From IMG/VR virus record IMGVR_UViG_3300000227_000003, positions 52,173 through 75,234 of that record: a stretch of 23,062 nucleotides of DNA, one strand, 5' to 3'. The translations under genes and the position numbers were made by a program. The number at the start of each line of letters is the position of its first letter. Within the stretch, counting starts at the first letter, position 1. The stretch is from a virus. The notes beneath the pieces are model-generated. The model was not told the DNA's origin and did not search any database. It saw only the letters and a list, made by a program, of their open reading frames with translations. Of this stretch, positions 8,219-15,858 are shown piece by piece.

Positions 8219-8237
8219 TGGTTGCCTTAATTTTTTT
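8202..8237 (+). terminator. Rho-independent terminator overlapping a stop codon
   Basis: A perfect 12-bp stem (8202-8213 with 8221-8232) closes a seven-base loop and runs into a T tract. The TAA stop of the exonuclease-like gene lies in the loop, so translation and termination are physically coupled. Confidence 0.8.
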
Positions 8238-8281
8238 ATTGTAAATTTTTACTATTTATTTATAGTATTATAAAAAAAATA

Positions 8282-9229
8282 ATGAATAATAAAAGGGTTT
8301 GTATATTTTCTGGGGGTGGTGCTTGGAGCGCATATGGTTGTGGTGTGTTAGCAAAATTAAATAAAAACTATGACATTATTATCGGTATTTCAACAGGTAA
8401 TTTAATTGTCCCCTTTATTGCTAATAATCATTGGGATGTTTTATATTCAATTTTTAATAATATTAACAATAATAGTATTTATGATATTTCATGGTATAAA
8501 CCATTATCATTTACTGAAGATGGTAAAATAAAAAAACTATCATTAATATTATCTATATTATTAAACAATAAAACAATTCATACAACAAATAATTTAAAAA
8601 AATTAATCGATTTGTATTTTACATCATCAATGTATGATGAAATTAGATTAATGAATAAAGAAGTATTACTTACTGCTCAAAATTATGCAGAATCACCATC
8701 AAAAATTCATTTTTTTAGTTCATTATATGAAGATTTTAATGATTTTAAGGATTGGATGTGGTGTGGGGGAAATATTCCATTATTTACATCATTGATTAGT
8801 AAAGGATGGAAAAATGAATCAAATGAATTTCAAATTGGTTTATGGGGTAGTGGTATATTAACTACATCGATTGGAATTAATCAATTATTAAATATAAATA
8901 TTGATGAAATTGATATTATATTAAATAAACCCAAAAATATTGATGTTTATGAAATGTATAATATAAATAATATTATCGATAATATTTTTAGAACTATTCA
9001 TATTGTTAGATATGATATTGAAACAGATATATTTTTTAATAAAATTAAAATGTTAAATAAAAAAGGAGTTAGGGTAATGATATATTGGTTACCCAGAAAA
9101 TTAAATAATAATCCAATGTATTTTAATTCATATCAATTAAATAATTGGTGGAATGAAGGTTATGATAATGCTACTAATAAAAAATATATTGATATTTATA
9201 ATCCCATTGATAATAAAAAATACTATTGA
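8282..9229 (+). CDS. Patatin-like phospholipase family protein, catalytic Asp not found
   Basis: A 315-residue protein of the patatin-like family, serine acyl hydrolases that release fatty acids from membrane lipids using a Ser-Asp pair. The oxyanion-hole glycines (SGGGAWSAYG, residues 10-19) and the nucleophile motif GISTG (35-39, Ser37) are both present. The second catalytic motif should be DG(G/A) about 150 residues on. The matching stretch reads LWGSGILTT (187-195), with Ser190 where Asp is expected. The rest, including the C-terminal YWLPRKL region, looks intact. It may be an inactive or changed enzyme. No signal peptide or membrane segment is seen. Its 3' end overlaps the last codons of the converging minus-strand gene by 7 bases. 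Confidence 0.8.
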   Translation: MNNKRVCIFSGGGAWSAYGCGVLAKLNKNYDIIIGISTGNLIVPFIANNHWDVLYSIFNNINNNSIYDISWYKPLSFTEDGKIKKLSLILSILLNNKTIHTTNNLKKLIDLYFTSSMYDEIRLMNKEVLLTAQNYAESPSKIHFFSSLYEDFNDFKDWMWCGGNIPLFTSLISKGWKNESNEFQIGLWGSGILTTSIGINQLLNINIDEIDIILNKPKNIDVYEMYNINNIIDNIFRTIHIVRYDIETDIFFNKIKMLNKKGVRVMIYWLPRKLNNNPMYFNSYQLNNWWNEGYDNATNKKYIDIYNPIDNKKYY

Positions 9230-9537
9230 GTCCATTCCAATAAATTAGAAAATTTATCATTAATATATTTAGCATCATAATATACATCAAATTCATTTTC
9301 CGTTAATATTGCAGACAAAGTACCGAAATTACCATAAAATGTGTAATTAATTAGTTCTGTAATTGTTTTGAAAAAAATATATGTTTGTGTGTTATAATTA
9401 TAAAGATAAAACAACGTTTCTTTCCAATCTAAATTTGATGAATCGATTGAATAGTTAAATAACACACCAATAATTTTTTTTTGTTCGTATGAATTGGTTA
9501 TTTTTTCTTCGTGAATTGTTTTAATTTTAGTTTTCAT
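9223..9537 (-). CDS. Small protein, unknown function
   Basis: A 104-residue protein, last gene of the minus-strand operon. It is Tyr- and Asn-rich with a possible beta-rich middle part (IGVLFNYSIDSSNLDWKETLFYLY). The stretch SSNLDWKETLFYLY is loosely like NTNDIDWKQGFFSFLLY in the protein at 20393-20944, but the match is short and may be chance. It starts inside the end of the M23 peptidase gene (11-base overlap), which suggests translational coupling. Function not recognised. Confidence 0.65.
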   Translation of the reverse strand: MKTKIKTIHEEKITNSYEQKKIIGVLFNYSIDSSNLDWKETLFYLYNYNTQTYIFFKTITELINYTFYGNFGTLSAILTENEFDVYYDAKYINDKFSNLLEWTQ

Positions 9538-10279
9538 ATTTATAAGAAATTTTATCTTTATACTTAATAAATGTATTGTTTATTGGATTAATTAATTCGT
9601 TTGATTGATAAATTTCATAATGTAAATGAATATTAGTTATCATACCCGTTTTACCAAGTGTACCGATTTTTTGATGTTTATCAACCCAATCATTTTCATT
9701 TACATATATTTTATTTAAATGAGAATATAATGTTTGAAATCCCATTGAATTTTTTATTATGATATAATTACCATATCCAGCATTATTATCTATTTTAACC
9801 ACAATACCAGACATTGTTGCTATAATTGGTGTATTATAAATTCCTTTAATATCAACACCTTTATGAAAAAGTGTTTGATTTTTTATCGGATGTATTCTAT
9901 AACCAAATTTTGATGTTATTATAATTTTATTATTATATTCAATGGGTGGTATGTCTGGAATTAAATTTAATATTTTATTTAAATAAATCTTTATTGAATC
10001 ATTGGGTATGTTATTAATATTAATATTATCGTTCATTAATGTTCTATATAATTCATTAATAGCATCACCTAATAAATTATTTTTATTCAATAAATCATCA
10101 TTAATTCTTTTTTGTTTATAAAAATTATCGTATAATAAATAATTCTCTGCAATTATTGATAAACTCCCATTATTATCTGCATGTGTATTATTTATTTCAA
10201 TCCAATTTATAAATAAACTTCCAAACATTAATAATGTTATTACTATAAATATTTTATATAAAAATTGTATTTTATTCAT
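9527..10279 (-). CDS. M23 family metallopeptidase, membrane-anchored
   Basis: A 250-residue protein. Residues about 7-27 form an N-terminal transmembrane anchor or uncleaved signal (LYKIFIVITLLMFGSLFI). A helical, coiled-coil-like stalk follows to about 105. The C-terminal domain is a LytM/M23 zinc endopeptidase that cuts peptide crosslinks in peptidoglycan: FGYRIHP, HKGVD (His139, Asp143) and HLHYE (His218, His220) supply the zinc ligands and catalytic His. All key residues are present, so it should be active in the periplasm. Together with the amidase and the 3D-type protein it forms the wall-degrading set of this phage. Confidence 0.9.
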   Translation of the reverse strand: MNKIQFLYKIFIVITLLMFGSLFINWIEINNTHADNNGSLSIIAENYLLYDNFYKQKRINDDLLNKNNLLGDAINELYRTLMNDNININNIPNDSIKIYLNKILNLIPDIPPIEYNNKIIITSKFGYRIHPIKNQTLFHKGVDIKGIYNTPIIATMSGIVVKIDNNAGYGNYIIIKNSMGFQTLYSHLNKIYVNENDWVDKHQKIGTLGKTGMITNIHLHYEIYQSNELINPINNTFIKYKDKISYKYEN

Positions 10280-10347
10280 ATTTATTAGATTTTAATAATA
10301 ATTTTTGGAAATGAAAATCATTCGATTTCTAACTTAAAAAACGTGAA

Positions 10348-10377
10348 CAAAAATAATAAAAATTTCGTATGGAACAA
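10348..10377 (-). promoter_or_regulatory. Candidate Bacteroidota-type promoter (M23 peptidase gene)
   Basis: Read on the minus strand, TTG (10377-10375), 19 bases, then TATTTTTG (10355-10348). This is a perfect TAnnTTTG box with the usual spacing, about 70 bases before the start of the M23 gene. The rest of the 192-base gap (10280-10471) shows no other gene. Confidence 0.5.
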
Positions 10378-10471
10378 AATTTAATATTTTATGGTTCTTT
10401 ATTTTCATTTAAAAAAATAAATTACTATTATAAATACTTTAATATATTAAATTAATACAAATTATTCTGAA

Positions 10472-11170
10472 TTAGCAATTAGGGCTTTTATTTATTATTT
10501 GATTTATTATTATATTCGGCTTATTTAAAATGAATATATGTGTATTACTTATTCTTGAAAATCCCATTTTTGATGCGTGACTAAATAATTTTAATTCACA
10601 TAATTCATCATCATTTGTTTGTTCAAATTCATATAGATTATAATAATCAAATGCGTTGATAGTAATATCATTTGATTTTGTTTTTATTATTTGTTTTTTT
10701 TGCTTATAATACTTATAATCAATAGGATTTTTTTGAAATGGTAATACTAATAAAATTATTAATGTATTATTATTATAGTATTCTCTAAATAACATTTCTA
10801 CAAAATCATTGAAAATTTTCTTTTTTCGATATTCTTTTTTTATAACTAATGATTGCACGATAACTATATTACTGTATTTAAAAATATTTAGTTCTTTTTG
10901 ATATATTACTTTTAATAATTCTGAATATAATATTTCATTGGTATAATTTTTAAACACATTTATGATATTAACATTTAATTGTTTTATTATTTCAATATTT
11001 AATGTGGAAATAAAAAATTCACCTATTAATTGTGGCATATTATTATTATCAAAATTTTTTAAATATATAAATCCATCATGATTTGTTATATAACAATCAT
11101 TATAATATGCTAAATCATTATTATTGGGATAACTATTAATTTTATAACTTATGTTATTATTTTCTGTCAT
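10472..11170 (-). CDS. GNAT-like acetyltransferase-fold protein
   Basis: A 232-residue protein. The centre resembles a GNAT N-acetyltransferase: a beta strand IVIVQSLVIKKEYRKKKIFNDF (only the core is given), where YRKKKI occupies the acetyl-CoA-binding R/Q-x-x-G-x-G/A position, followed by a helix and the strand TLIILLVLPFQKN. The glycines of that loop are replaced by lysines, so binding of acetyl-CoA is uncertain. The C-terminal part (LFSHASKMGFSRI) also fits the family's usual final segment. The substrate is unknown. It starts 11 bases after the stop of the gene before it on the minus strand. Confidence 0.5.
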   Translation of the reverse strand: MTENNNISYKINSYPNNNDLAYYNDCYITNHDGFIYLKNFDNNNMPQLIGEFFISTLNIEIIKQLNVNIINVFKNYTNEILYSELLKVIYQKELNIFKYSNIVIVQSLVIKKEYRKKKIFNDFVEMLFREYYNNNTLIILLVLPFQKNPIDYKYYKQKKQIIKTKSNDITINAFDYYNLYEFEQTNDDELCELKLFSHASKMGFSRISNTHIFILNKPNIIINQIINKSPNC

Positions 11171-11181
11171 ATAATTTAAGA

Positions 11182-11760
11182 TTAGTTAAATTTTTTTACA
11201 CTAAATTTATTGTTTTTTTCTGGAATTAATAAAAAATATTCAAATCTAGTGGATATATAACACGTATCATTTATTACTTCAAATTTAAAAATAGATAATT
11301 TCAAAATAATTTCATCACCTATTGAAATTATTGTAGAACAATCATCAGGACTTTCATTATTATATCTGTGAAATACAGCCTCTTGAAAATTTAACGCATC
11401 ATAATAATAATTTGTTATTATATTATTTGTGGCTAATTGCCAATTACTATTTTCATTATCTGTTATTTCTCTATAATATAAATTTAAATTTCTATTTCCT
11501 TTAAAACAAAGACCCATATAATAACTATCATTACTAATTAAATCGTATGATAATAAATATATTTTATTGTTGTATATGAAATGTACATGTTGTATTTCAG
11601 GTATAAACGATATTTTATTTAATGTTGTAACGTTTTTTAAATCTTTTGTTGTTACCCAATTAAATTCATTATATTGAGCAACTTTTTGAATTTGTTTTTG
11701 TCCAAAAATTTGAAATGTGCAAATGTAAAATATTGCTAATGTAATTAATATTTTTTTCAT
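11182..11760 (-). CDS. Secreted protein, unknown function
   Basis: A 192-residue protein with a clear Sec signal peptide, MKKILITLAIFYICTFQIFG, followed by QKQ. ATG 11760 was chosen over an upstream one at 11799 because it begins directly at the signal peptide and because a promoter-like motif covers 11777-11810. The mature part is beta-rich, with many Tyr and Asn (IQHVHFIYNNKIYLLSYDL) and two or three Cys. No named domain is recognised. A phage protein with a signal peptide may act in the periplasm or at the outer membrane, for example in exclusion of other phages or in lysis, but that is a guess. Confidence 0.7.
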   Translation of the reverse strand: MKKILITLAIFYICTFQIFGQKQIQKVAQYNEFNWVTTKDLKNVTTLNKISFIPEIQHVHFIYNNKIYLLSYDLISNDSYYMGLCFKGNRNLNLYYREITDNENSNWQLATNNIITNYYYDALNFQEAVFHRYNNESPDDCSTIISIGDEIILKLSIFKFEVINDTCYISTRFEYFLLIPEKNNKFSVKKFN

Positions 11761-11776
11761 GTTAGTATTTTTTGAT

Positions 11777-11810
11777 TTATAATACGAAACAATAATCATT
11801 TTGTTACAAA
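11777..11810 (-). promoter_or_regulatory. Promoter motif TTGTAACA-N12-TTTCGTATTATAA, copy A
   Basis: On the minus strand, TTTGTAACA (11810-11802), 12 bases, then TTTCGTATTATAA (11789-11777). The same two boxes with the same 12-base gap occur at 13715-13748 and 16385-16417. The gene for the secreted protein starts 17 bases downstream. Confidence 0.6.
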
Positions 11811-11867
11811 CAAAATAATAAATTTTTTTTTATACTGATATTTTTTGTTAAATTATAGGCACTAATT

Positions 11868-11905
11868 AAAAAAAATGCCAATAATTATTTGTTATATTAT
11901 TGGCA
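11868..11905 (-). terminator. Rho-independent terminator (minus strand)
   Basis: A perfect 10-bp stem (11896-11905 with 11876-11885) and ten-base loop, followed on the minus strand by eight T. It ends the operon that runs from 13679 down to 11934. Confidence 0.8.
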
Positions 11906-11933
11906 CATATGCTATTAATAGCAATTAATATTA

Positions 11934-12167
11934 TTAATCGGTTAATGTATATTCTTCTGCTATCATAACTAATATTTTTGATGGTGGTGCTATATTTCTA
12001 TTATTAATCTCATTTTTTATTAATTCAGTTACATTATGAGAAGTAAATATTTGACCAATATCCATCCAAGTTCTATTGGGTATTTTTAATATCAATTCTT
12101 CCGTTTCACTATCATATATGCTAACGGTTATTCTAGATGTGTCTTTACTGTATTTCATTTTTTTCAT
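11934..12167 (-). CDS. Small conserved phage protein, unknown function
   Basis: A 77-residue soluble protein with a beta-rich N-terminus (TSRITVSIYDSETEELILKI) and a C-terminal part ending ILVMIAEEYTLTD. No cysteines, membrane segment or catalytic motif. It overlaps the end of the upstream membrane protein gene by 23 bases; a second ATG at 12158 would reduce the overlap to 14. It is the last gene before the minus-strand terminator. Confidence 0.65.
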   Translation of the reverse strand: MKKMKYSKDTSRITVSIYDSETEELILKIPNRTWMDIGQIFTSHNVTELIKNEINNRNIAPPSKILVMIAEEYTLTD

Positions 12168-12429
12168 TATTATTTGTTAATATATTACTATAATTATTAA
12201 TATTCGTTAATAAATTAATCGTACCCTGTAAAACAGTAAATATGTTTTGAAATACAATTTTTATTATCCAAATAAGAATGACCCATTGAAAATAAGTTAA
12301 ATAAAAATTTATTGTTGGATATATTACAAGATTCCAACAAACTGAAACAAATAATGCTATTAATAATGATTCAAAAAAATAGAACACTATGAATGGCATA
12401 TAATAAATGAAAATTTTTAGTGATTTCAT
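12145..12429 (-). CDS. Small membrane protein with two hydrophobic helices
   Basis: A 94-residue protein. Two transmembrane segments are visible: about residues 6-34 (IFIYYMPFIVFYFFESLLI and onward) and 44-62 (YFQWVILIWIIKIVF). A polar Asn-rich tail follows. It lies between a DEDDh exonuclease gene (10 bases upstream) and a small soluble protein gene that it overlaps. The topology is compatible with a holin, as is that of the membrane proteins at 4171 and 6322, so none can be named with confidence. Confidence 0.65.
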   Translation of the reverse strand: MKSLKIFIYYMPFIVFYFFESLLIALFVSVCWNLVIYPTINFYLTYFQWVILIWIIKIVFQNIFTVLQGTINLLTNINNYSNILTNNNEKNEIQ

Positions 12430-12439
12430 AATGATATAT

Positions 12440-13018
12440 TTATTTAGTTATTAATGATTTCCAAATTTCGCTGCAATATTTTATTTGATACTTACAATCA
12501 TCAATTGGATTGTGTCTAACACCTAAAAATTGAATATTATTTTTTATGTGTGGTGCTAATGAAACTAATGTTCTAACATCTCTTTCATTACGATAATTCC
12601 ACGGTGTTTTTAATTTACATAATTGATATGCGTTATCAAGCAAACCTAAATCATACTTTGACCCATTGCTCCAAATTTGAATATCTTTCAATTCATCAAT
12701 GAAAATTTTAAATTTCAACAATGCATTATATATATCAATAGTATGATTACATATTAATTTACGAGAATTTTCATCTTGATTTAACCACCAATAAAAAGTA
12801 TCACCATCAATTTTAAAATTATAATCTATACTTGAATTAATATCAATTGTTTGATAAAATTCTCTACCTGTAATACCAGTTGATATATCAAATTCAACAG
12901 CACCTATGGATAATATTATCGAATAACTTTTAGTACCTAAAGTTTCAATATCAACCATCAAATGTCCCAAATTATCATCGTTTTTCATTTTTTTTATTTT
13001 TTTTATGAAAATATCCAT
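12440..13018 (-). CDS. DEDDh-type 3'-5' exonuclease (Rv2179c-like family)
   Basis: A 192-residue protein with all catalytic motifs of the DnaQ-like DEDDh fold: MVDIETLGT (Asp23, Glu25), SNGSKYDLGLLDNAY (Asp123) and RHNPIDDC (His169, Asp174). The FYWWLNQD segment near residue 75 and the TLGT motif match the phage/mycobacterial 3'-5' exoribonuclease family (Rv2179c-like, Pfam ExoRNase-type). It removes nucleotides from RNA or DNA 3' ends using two metal ions; the substrate here is not known. The start may be ATG 12988 (MKNDDNLGHL) instead of 13018, which would shorten the overlap with the small gene upstream from 44 to 14 bases. Confidence 0.85.
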   Translation of the reverse strand: MDIFIKKIKKMKNDDNLGHLMVDIETLGTKSYSIILSIGAVEFDISTGITGREFYQTIDINSSIDYNFKIDGDTFYWWLNQDENSRKLICNHTIDIYNALLKFKIFIDELKDIQIWSNGSKYDLGLLDNAYQLCKLKTPWNYRNERDVRTLVSLAPHIKNNIQFLGVRHNPIDDCKYQIKYCSEIWKSLITK

Positions 13019-13115
13019 TTAATAATAATTGTAATACTGTAAATACAATAACAATAAATGTGACTATTCCTATAATAATAAACCATCCCAAATAATTATT
13101 AGTTAATATAATCAT
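12975..13115 (-). CDS. 46-residue single-span membrane protein
   Basis: A short reading frame found by translating the gap between two larger minus-strand genes: it starts at ATG 13115 and stops with TGA at 12977-12975. Residues about 11-33 form one transmembrane helix (WFIIIGIVTFIVIVFTVLQLLL), preceded by a short polar N-terminus with GW, and followed by a basic tail (HKKNKKNEKR). That positive tail would stay in the cytoplasm. It fills a gap that is otherwise 103 bases, and it overlaps the exonuclease gene by 14 or 44 bases depending on that gene's start. Single-span proteins of this size include some holins and antiholins, but no family can be named. Confidence 0.55.
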   Translation of the reverse strand: MIILTNNYLGWFIIIGIVTFIVIVFTVLQLLLNGYFHKKNKKNEKR

Positions 13116-13121
13116 AGTATT

Positions 13122-13679
13122 TTATTTTTGTGGATAAAGTAATTTATTATATTTATATATTTTAATATTTTCAAACCTACCATTCCATAATTTATCATTA
13201 TTATACAATGAATTATCATTAATTGTTTGTAAAAAATCAACGCTATTTGAATATTTTTTGTTTTTTACATCATGAACAATCCACATTCCATTAATTTTTG
13301 AAAATTTACTTTCAATCCATATAGTATCACCATATTTAATTTTGCCTTTAAATCTGTTTTCATTATTGCTAAATAATTTATTTCGATATGAACAATTTAA
13401 CATATTTTGACTTATTGCAATCCATCTTAAATTAGATGCATTATTAACATTAATTATTGAGCCATCAGCAGTAATATTTGGAGTATCATCACATTGATGT
13501 GTTGTTGGATTATATATACTACCCCAAATATTGTCATATAATAATATTCTATTATTAAAATAGTCTAATATTTTTTTATTATTTAAAATATCACATTCAC
13601 TTATATTATAATTAAATAATATAAAAATTATTATCGGTATTTTTTTAAAATAAAAAATTTTGTTTATTTTTATTTTCAT
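13122..13679 (-). CDS. Secreted 3D/RlpA-like double-psi beta-barrel protein
   Basis: A 185-residue protein with an N-terminal hydrophobic signal or anchor (residues about 13-24, KIPIIIFILFNY). The mature part matches the 3D/RlpA-like double-psi barrel used in lytic transglycosylases: YNPTTHQCDDTPNITADGS (about 56-74), RWIAISQNML (85-94), FKGKIKYGDTIWIES (110-124), WIVHDVKN (Asp137) and SVDFL (Asp148). These acidic residues are those expected in the active cleft. It probably acts on the glycan part of peptidoglycan in the periplasm. It is the first gene of the minus-strand operon and lies just downstream of a promoter motif. Confidence 0.75.
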   Translation of the reverse strand: MKIKINKIFYFKKIPIIIFILFNYNISECDILNNKKILDYFNNRILLYDNIWGSIYNPTTHQCDDTPNITADGSIINVNNASNLRWIAISQNMLNCSYRNKLFSNNENRFKGKIKYGDTIWIESKFSKINGMWIVHDVKNKKYSNSVDFLQTINDNSLYNNDKLWNGRFENIKIYKYNKLLYPQK

Positions 13680-13714
13680 TTAAATTCCAAATATATTAAA
13701 ATTTAATTTTTTTG

Positions 13715-13748
13715 TAAATATACGAAATTTTTCATAAAATGTTACAAA
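13715..13748 (-). promoter_or_regulatory. Promoter motif TTGTAACA-N12-TTTCGTATATTTA, copy B
   Basis: On the minus strand, TTTGTAACA (13748-13740), 12 bases, then TTTCGTATATTTA (13727-13715). Spacing and boxes equal those of copies A and C; here the -7 box is closest to TAnnTTTG. It precedes the 3D-type secreted protein gene by 36 bases and lies in the divergent gap 13680-13824. On the plus strand the same gap holds a TATTTTTG box at 13767-13774, without a convincing -33 partner. Confidence 0.65.
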
Positions 13749-13824
13749 CATTTTTATATTTTTTTTTATTTTTGCAAAAAAAATTACATATTCAACTTAT
13801 TTATTATAAATAAAAATTTTAATT

Positions 13825-14112
13825 ATGTTTAATGATTTATATTATGATATAATGAAAGGTACACCATATAGTATCTTTTTAAAAGAATTAATACAATCTG
13901 GTTTTTCGCCAATTGGTATATCACTATTATTTAATGAAGAAGTTTTTATATTTAAAGATATTAAAGAAACAAAAAGAGCAACAATTAAATTTCCATCATG
14001 TGGATTATGGTATGATATTGAATCTTGGAATATTACAAGAAATGAATATGTTAGAATAGTTTATGGTAATGATGAAAATTCTGCACCAAAGGTATATTGG
14101 TTGGATAAATAA
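13825..14112 (+). CDS. Small conserved phage protein, unknown function
   Basis: A 95-residue soluble protein, first gene of the plus-strand run after the divergent gap. It begins MFNDLYYDIMKGTPYS and ends with VRIVYGNDENSAPKVYWLDK, a motif-like C-terminus. A middle part, FIFKDIKETKRATIKF, is beta-rich. No membrane segment or metal site is seen. It is 8 bases upstream of the ATP-grasp gene and is probably cotranscribed with it. Function not recognised. Confidence 0.65.
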   Translation: MFNDLYYDIMKGTPYSIFLKELIQSGFSPIGISLLFNEEVFIFKDIKETKRATIKFPSCGLWYDIESWNITRNEYVRIVYGNDENSAPKVYWLDK

Positions 14113-14120
14113 TAAAAAAA

Positions 14121-14840
14121 ATGAAATTTATTATACAAAAAAACGATAATGAAATCAATTATGATTATTGTTTTATTTTGGTAAAATCAATAAAAATTTA
14201 TAATTTATATTATACAAACAATAAAATAAAATATATATATTATAATAAATTTAGATTTAAACCCTATCATAAGGAATATATTCCTGTCGGTGACGTGAAT
14301 TTTGTTAATTCGTTTTTATATCAATTTTTTAAAATTAAAATAAAACCAATTAATATCCCAATAGAATTGTATGGATTCTCTGGTAAGAAAATTATTAATG
14401 ATACACATAAAATATTAAATAAATTATCTGGTGAATATATTGTTAATAGTAATAGTTCTGTAACTGGTTTTTTCGGCATTGTTAATTGTGATAATAAACC
14501 TGTAAATGTTCCAATTGATACCTATCAAATATCACAACATATTAATTTTAATAGTGAATGGCGTGCTTTTGTCTATCAAAAGCATTTGGTTGGTTTATAT
14601 AATTATTGGGGAGATTTTACAAAATATCCTAATGTTAATAGAATATTAACAATGATTAATTCCTATAAATCATCACCATGCGCATACTGCTTAGATGTTG
14701 GTGTTGATGATAATAATACTTATATTATTAGTGTAAATGGTTTTTATTCTTGTGATTTATATGGATTTTCTAATTATTATATAATACCCATTATGTTTAG
14801 TAAATGGTTTCGTGAATATGTGAAGTATAATTCGTTATGA
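14121..14840 (+). CDS. ATP-grasp domain protein
   Basis: A 239-residue protein. The C-terminal half resembles the phage/bacterial ATP-grasp families that join a carboxylate to an amine or thiol using ATP: EWRAFVYQKHLVGLYNYWGDF (only the core is given; Glu147, Arg148), CAYCLDVGVD (about 187-196, Asp192) and YIISVNGFYSCDLYGF (about 201-216). In the last motif ATP-grasp enzymes normally have a Mg-binding Glu before the Val-Asn, and here it is Ser204, so the site may be weakened. The substrate is unknown. Its stop codon overlaps the next start (ATGA), so the two are translationally coupled. Confidence 0.7.
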   Translation: MKFIIQKNDNEINYDYCFILVKSIKIYNLYYTNNKIKYIYYNKFRFKPYHKEYIPVGDVNFVNSFLYQFFKIKIKPINIPIELYGFSGKKIINDTHKILNKLSGEYIVNSNSSVTGFFGIVNCDNKPVNVPIDTYQISQHINFNSEWRAFVYQKHLVGLYNYWGDFTKYPNVNRILTMINSYKSSPCAYCLDVGVDDNNTYIISVNGFYSCDLYGFSNYYIIPIMFSKWFREYVKYNSL

Positions 14841-15142
14841 TTAATAATGCTTGTTATAAATTAATATATTATCTTGATGGTAATATTAATGAATTAGTTG
14901 TTGAGGTGAAATTGGTTTATAATAAAATGCCATTGTATAATGGTGGTAATATATATAAAGGAATTGTAATTATTGATGGTATTATTTGTAATGATTATAA
15001 ATTAGATAATATTGTAAATGCACTATTTGCAGTAAATGAAATAGGCCGTGATTTAAAAAATAAATTAAAAGAAAAATATAGAAAAGAAAAAAAAAGTTTT
15101 AGATTAAAAAAAGAAGAATCGTTTAAAATCGATAATGATTAA
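14837..15142 (+). CDS. Small protein coupled to ATP-grasp gene, unknown function
   Basis: A 101-residue protein that starts within the stop codon of the ATP-grasp gene (4-base ATGA overlap). The N-terminal 75 residues are beta-rich (YKLIYYLDGNINELVVEVKLVY). A very basic helix follows (NKLKEKYRKEKKSFRLKK), then a short acidic end. The coupling suggests that the product works with, or at the same level as, the ATP-grasp protein, for example as its substrate, though nothing in the sequence proves this. Confidence 0.65.
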   Translation: MINNACYKLIYYLDGNINELVVEVKLVYNKMPLYNGGNIYKGIVIIDGIICNDYKLDNIVNALFAVNEIGRDLKNKLKEKYRKEKKSFRLKKEESFKIDND

Positions 15143-15196
15143 TATTATTTAAATTATGTTAGTATTTAATTTAAAGATTAATAATATTTTACTATT

Positions 15197-15775
15197 ATGA
15201 CCATTCGTAAATTCTTTAATATTTTTTCCAAAAAAGAATCTGAATTAATTCAATTAGATATCGAATTAATTTTAAATAGAAGTAAAATTATAATGAATAT
15301 GGAAAATAATGAACAACAACAATATAAAAAATATTATGATAACACATGTCCCAATTGTAATAATTCTAATAGTAAAACTATTGTTAATAAAATTATAAGT
15401 CAACAAAATAATGTTTATATTAATTTTGCATTATATAATGACGTAGATAAATTTAATAATATAAACAAATCCAATTTTATCGAAATAAATCATTGTAATG
15501 CATGTGGTAATGAATGGTTTAAATTTAAAACAAAAACACTTAACGTATCAACAATTATTACTGTTTTATTAAAATATATTGCATATAATATTGAACATCC
15601 AAATGATGATATTTTGGATTGGAAAAAAGAAATTATACAACAAGTATTTGATGGTTGTCATGCAGAATCAATTTATAGATTAAAAAAACAACACGTAAAA
15701 TATTTACCACCTCATATTAATAATATTTTATCATTGTATAATTTAAGAAAATTATATAAATCTGTTTTCGATTAA
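15197..15775 (+). CDS. Zinc-ribbon phage protein
   Basis: A 192-residue protein with a split zinc ribbon: CPNC at residues about 51-54 and, after a roughly 45-residue insert, HCNACGNEWFKF at about 97-108. Four cysteines plus a nearby His would bind one zinc. The rest is helical, ending in a Leu-rich segment. Zinc ribbons of this kind are common in phage proteins that bind nucleic acid or RNA polymerase, but the insert between the knuckles is long and no specific family can be proven. It has its own 54-base upstream gap. Confidence 0.7.
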   Translation: MTIRKFFNIFSKKESELIQLDIELILNRSKIIMNMENNEQQQYKKYYDNTCPNCNNSNSKTIVNKIISQQNNVYINFALYNDVDKFNNINKSNFIEINHCNACGNEWFKFKTKTLNVSTIITVLLKYIAYNIEHPNDDILDWKKEIIQQVFDGCHAESIYRLKKQHVKYLPPHINNILSLYNLRKLYKSVFD

Positions 15776-15858
15776 AAAAAATTCTTTTTACTATTAATAT
15801 TTTATTATATTTTTACTATGTATTTTTCGCATTATTAAATTATAATTATACTTTATAT

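Noticed and set aside
10369-10455. 28-codon plus-strand frame in the gap before the M23 gene
   Set aside because: Too short, no start signal, opposite to the flanking genes and overlapping the likely M23 promoter region.
13688-13695. TATATTTG box on the minus strand, 9 bases before the 3D-type gene
   Set aside because: No TTG at the proper distance and it would leave a leaderless message; the motif at 13715-13748 is a better promoter.
15137-15196. Imperfect AT-only inverted repeat between two genes
   Set aside because: Stem is interrupted and made only of A/T without a proper T run; such structures occur by chance in DNA this AT-rich.
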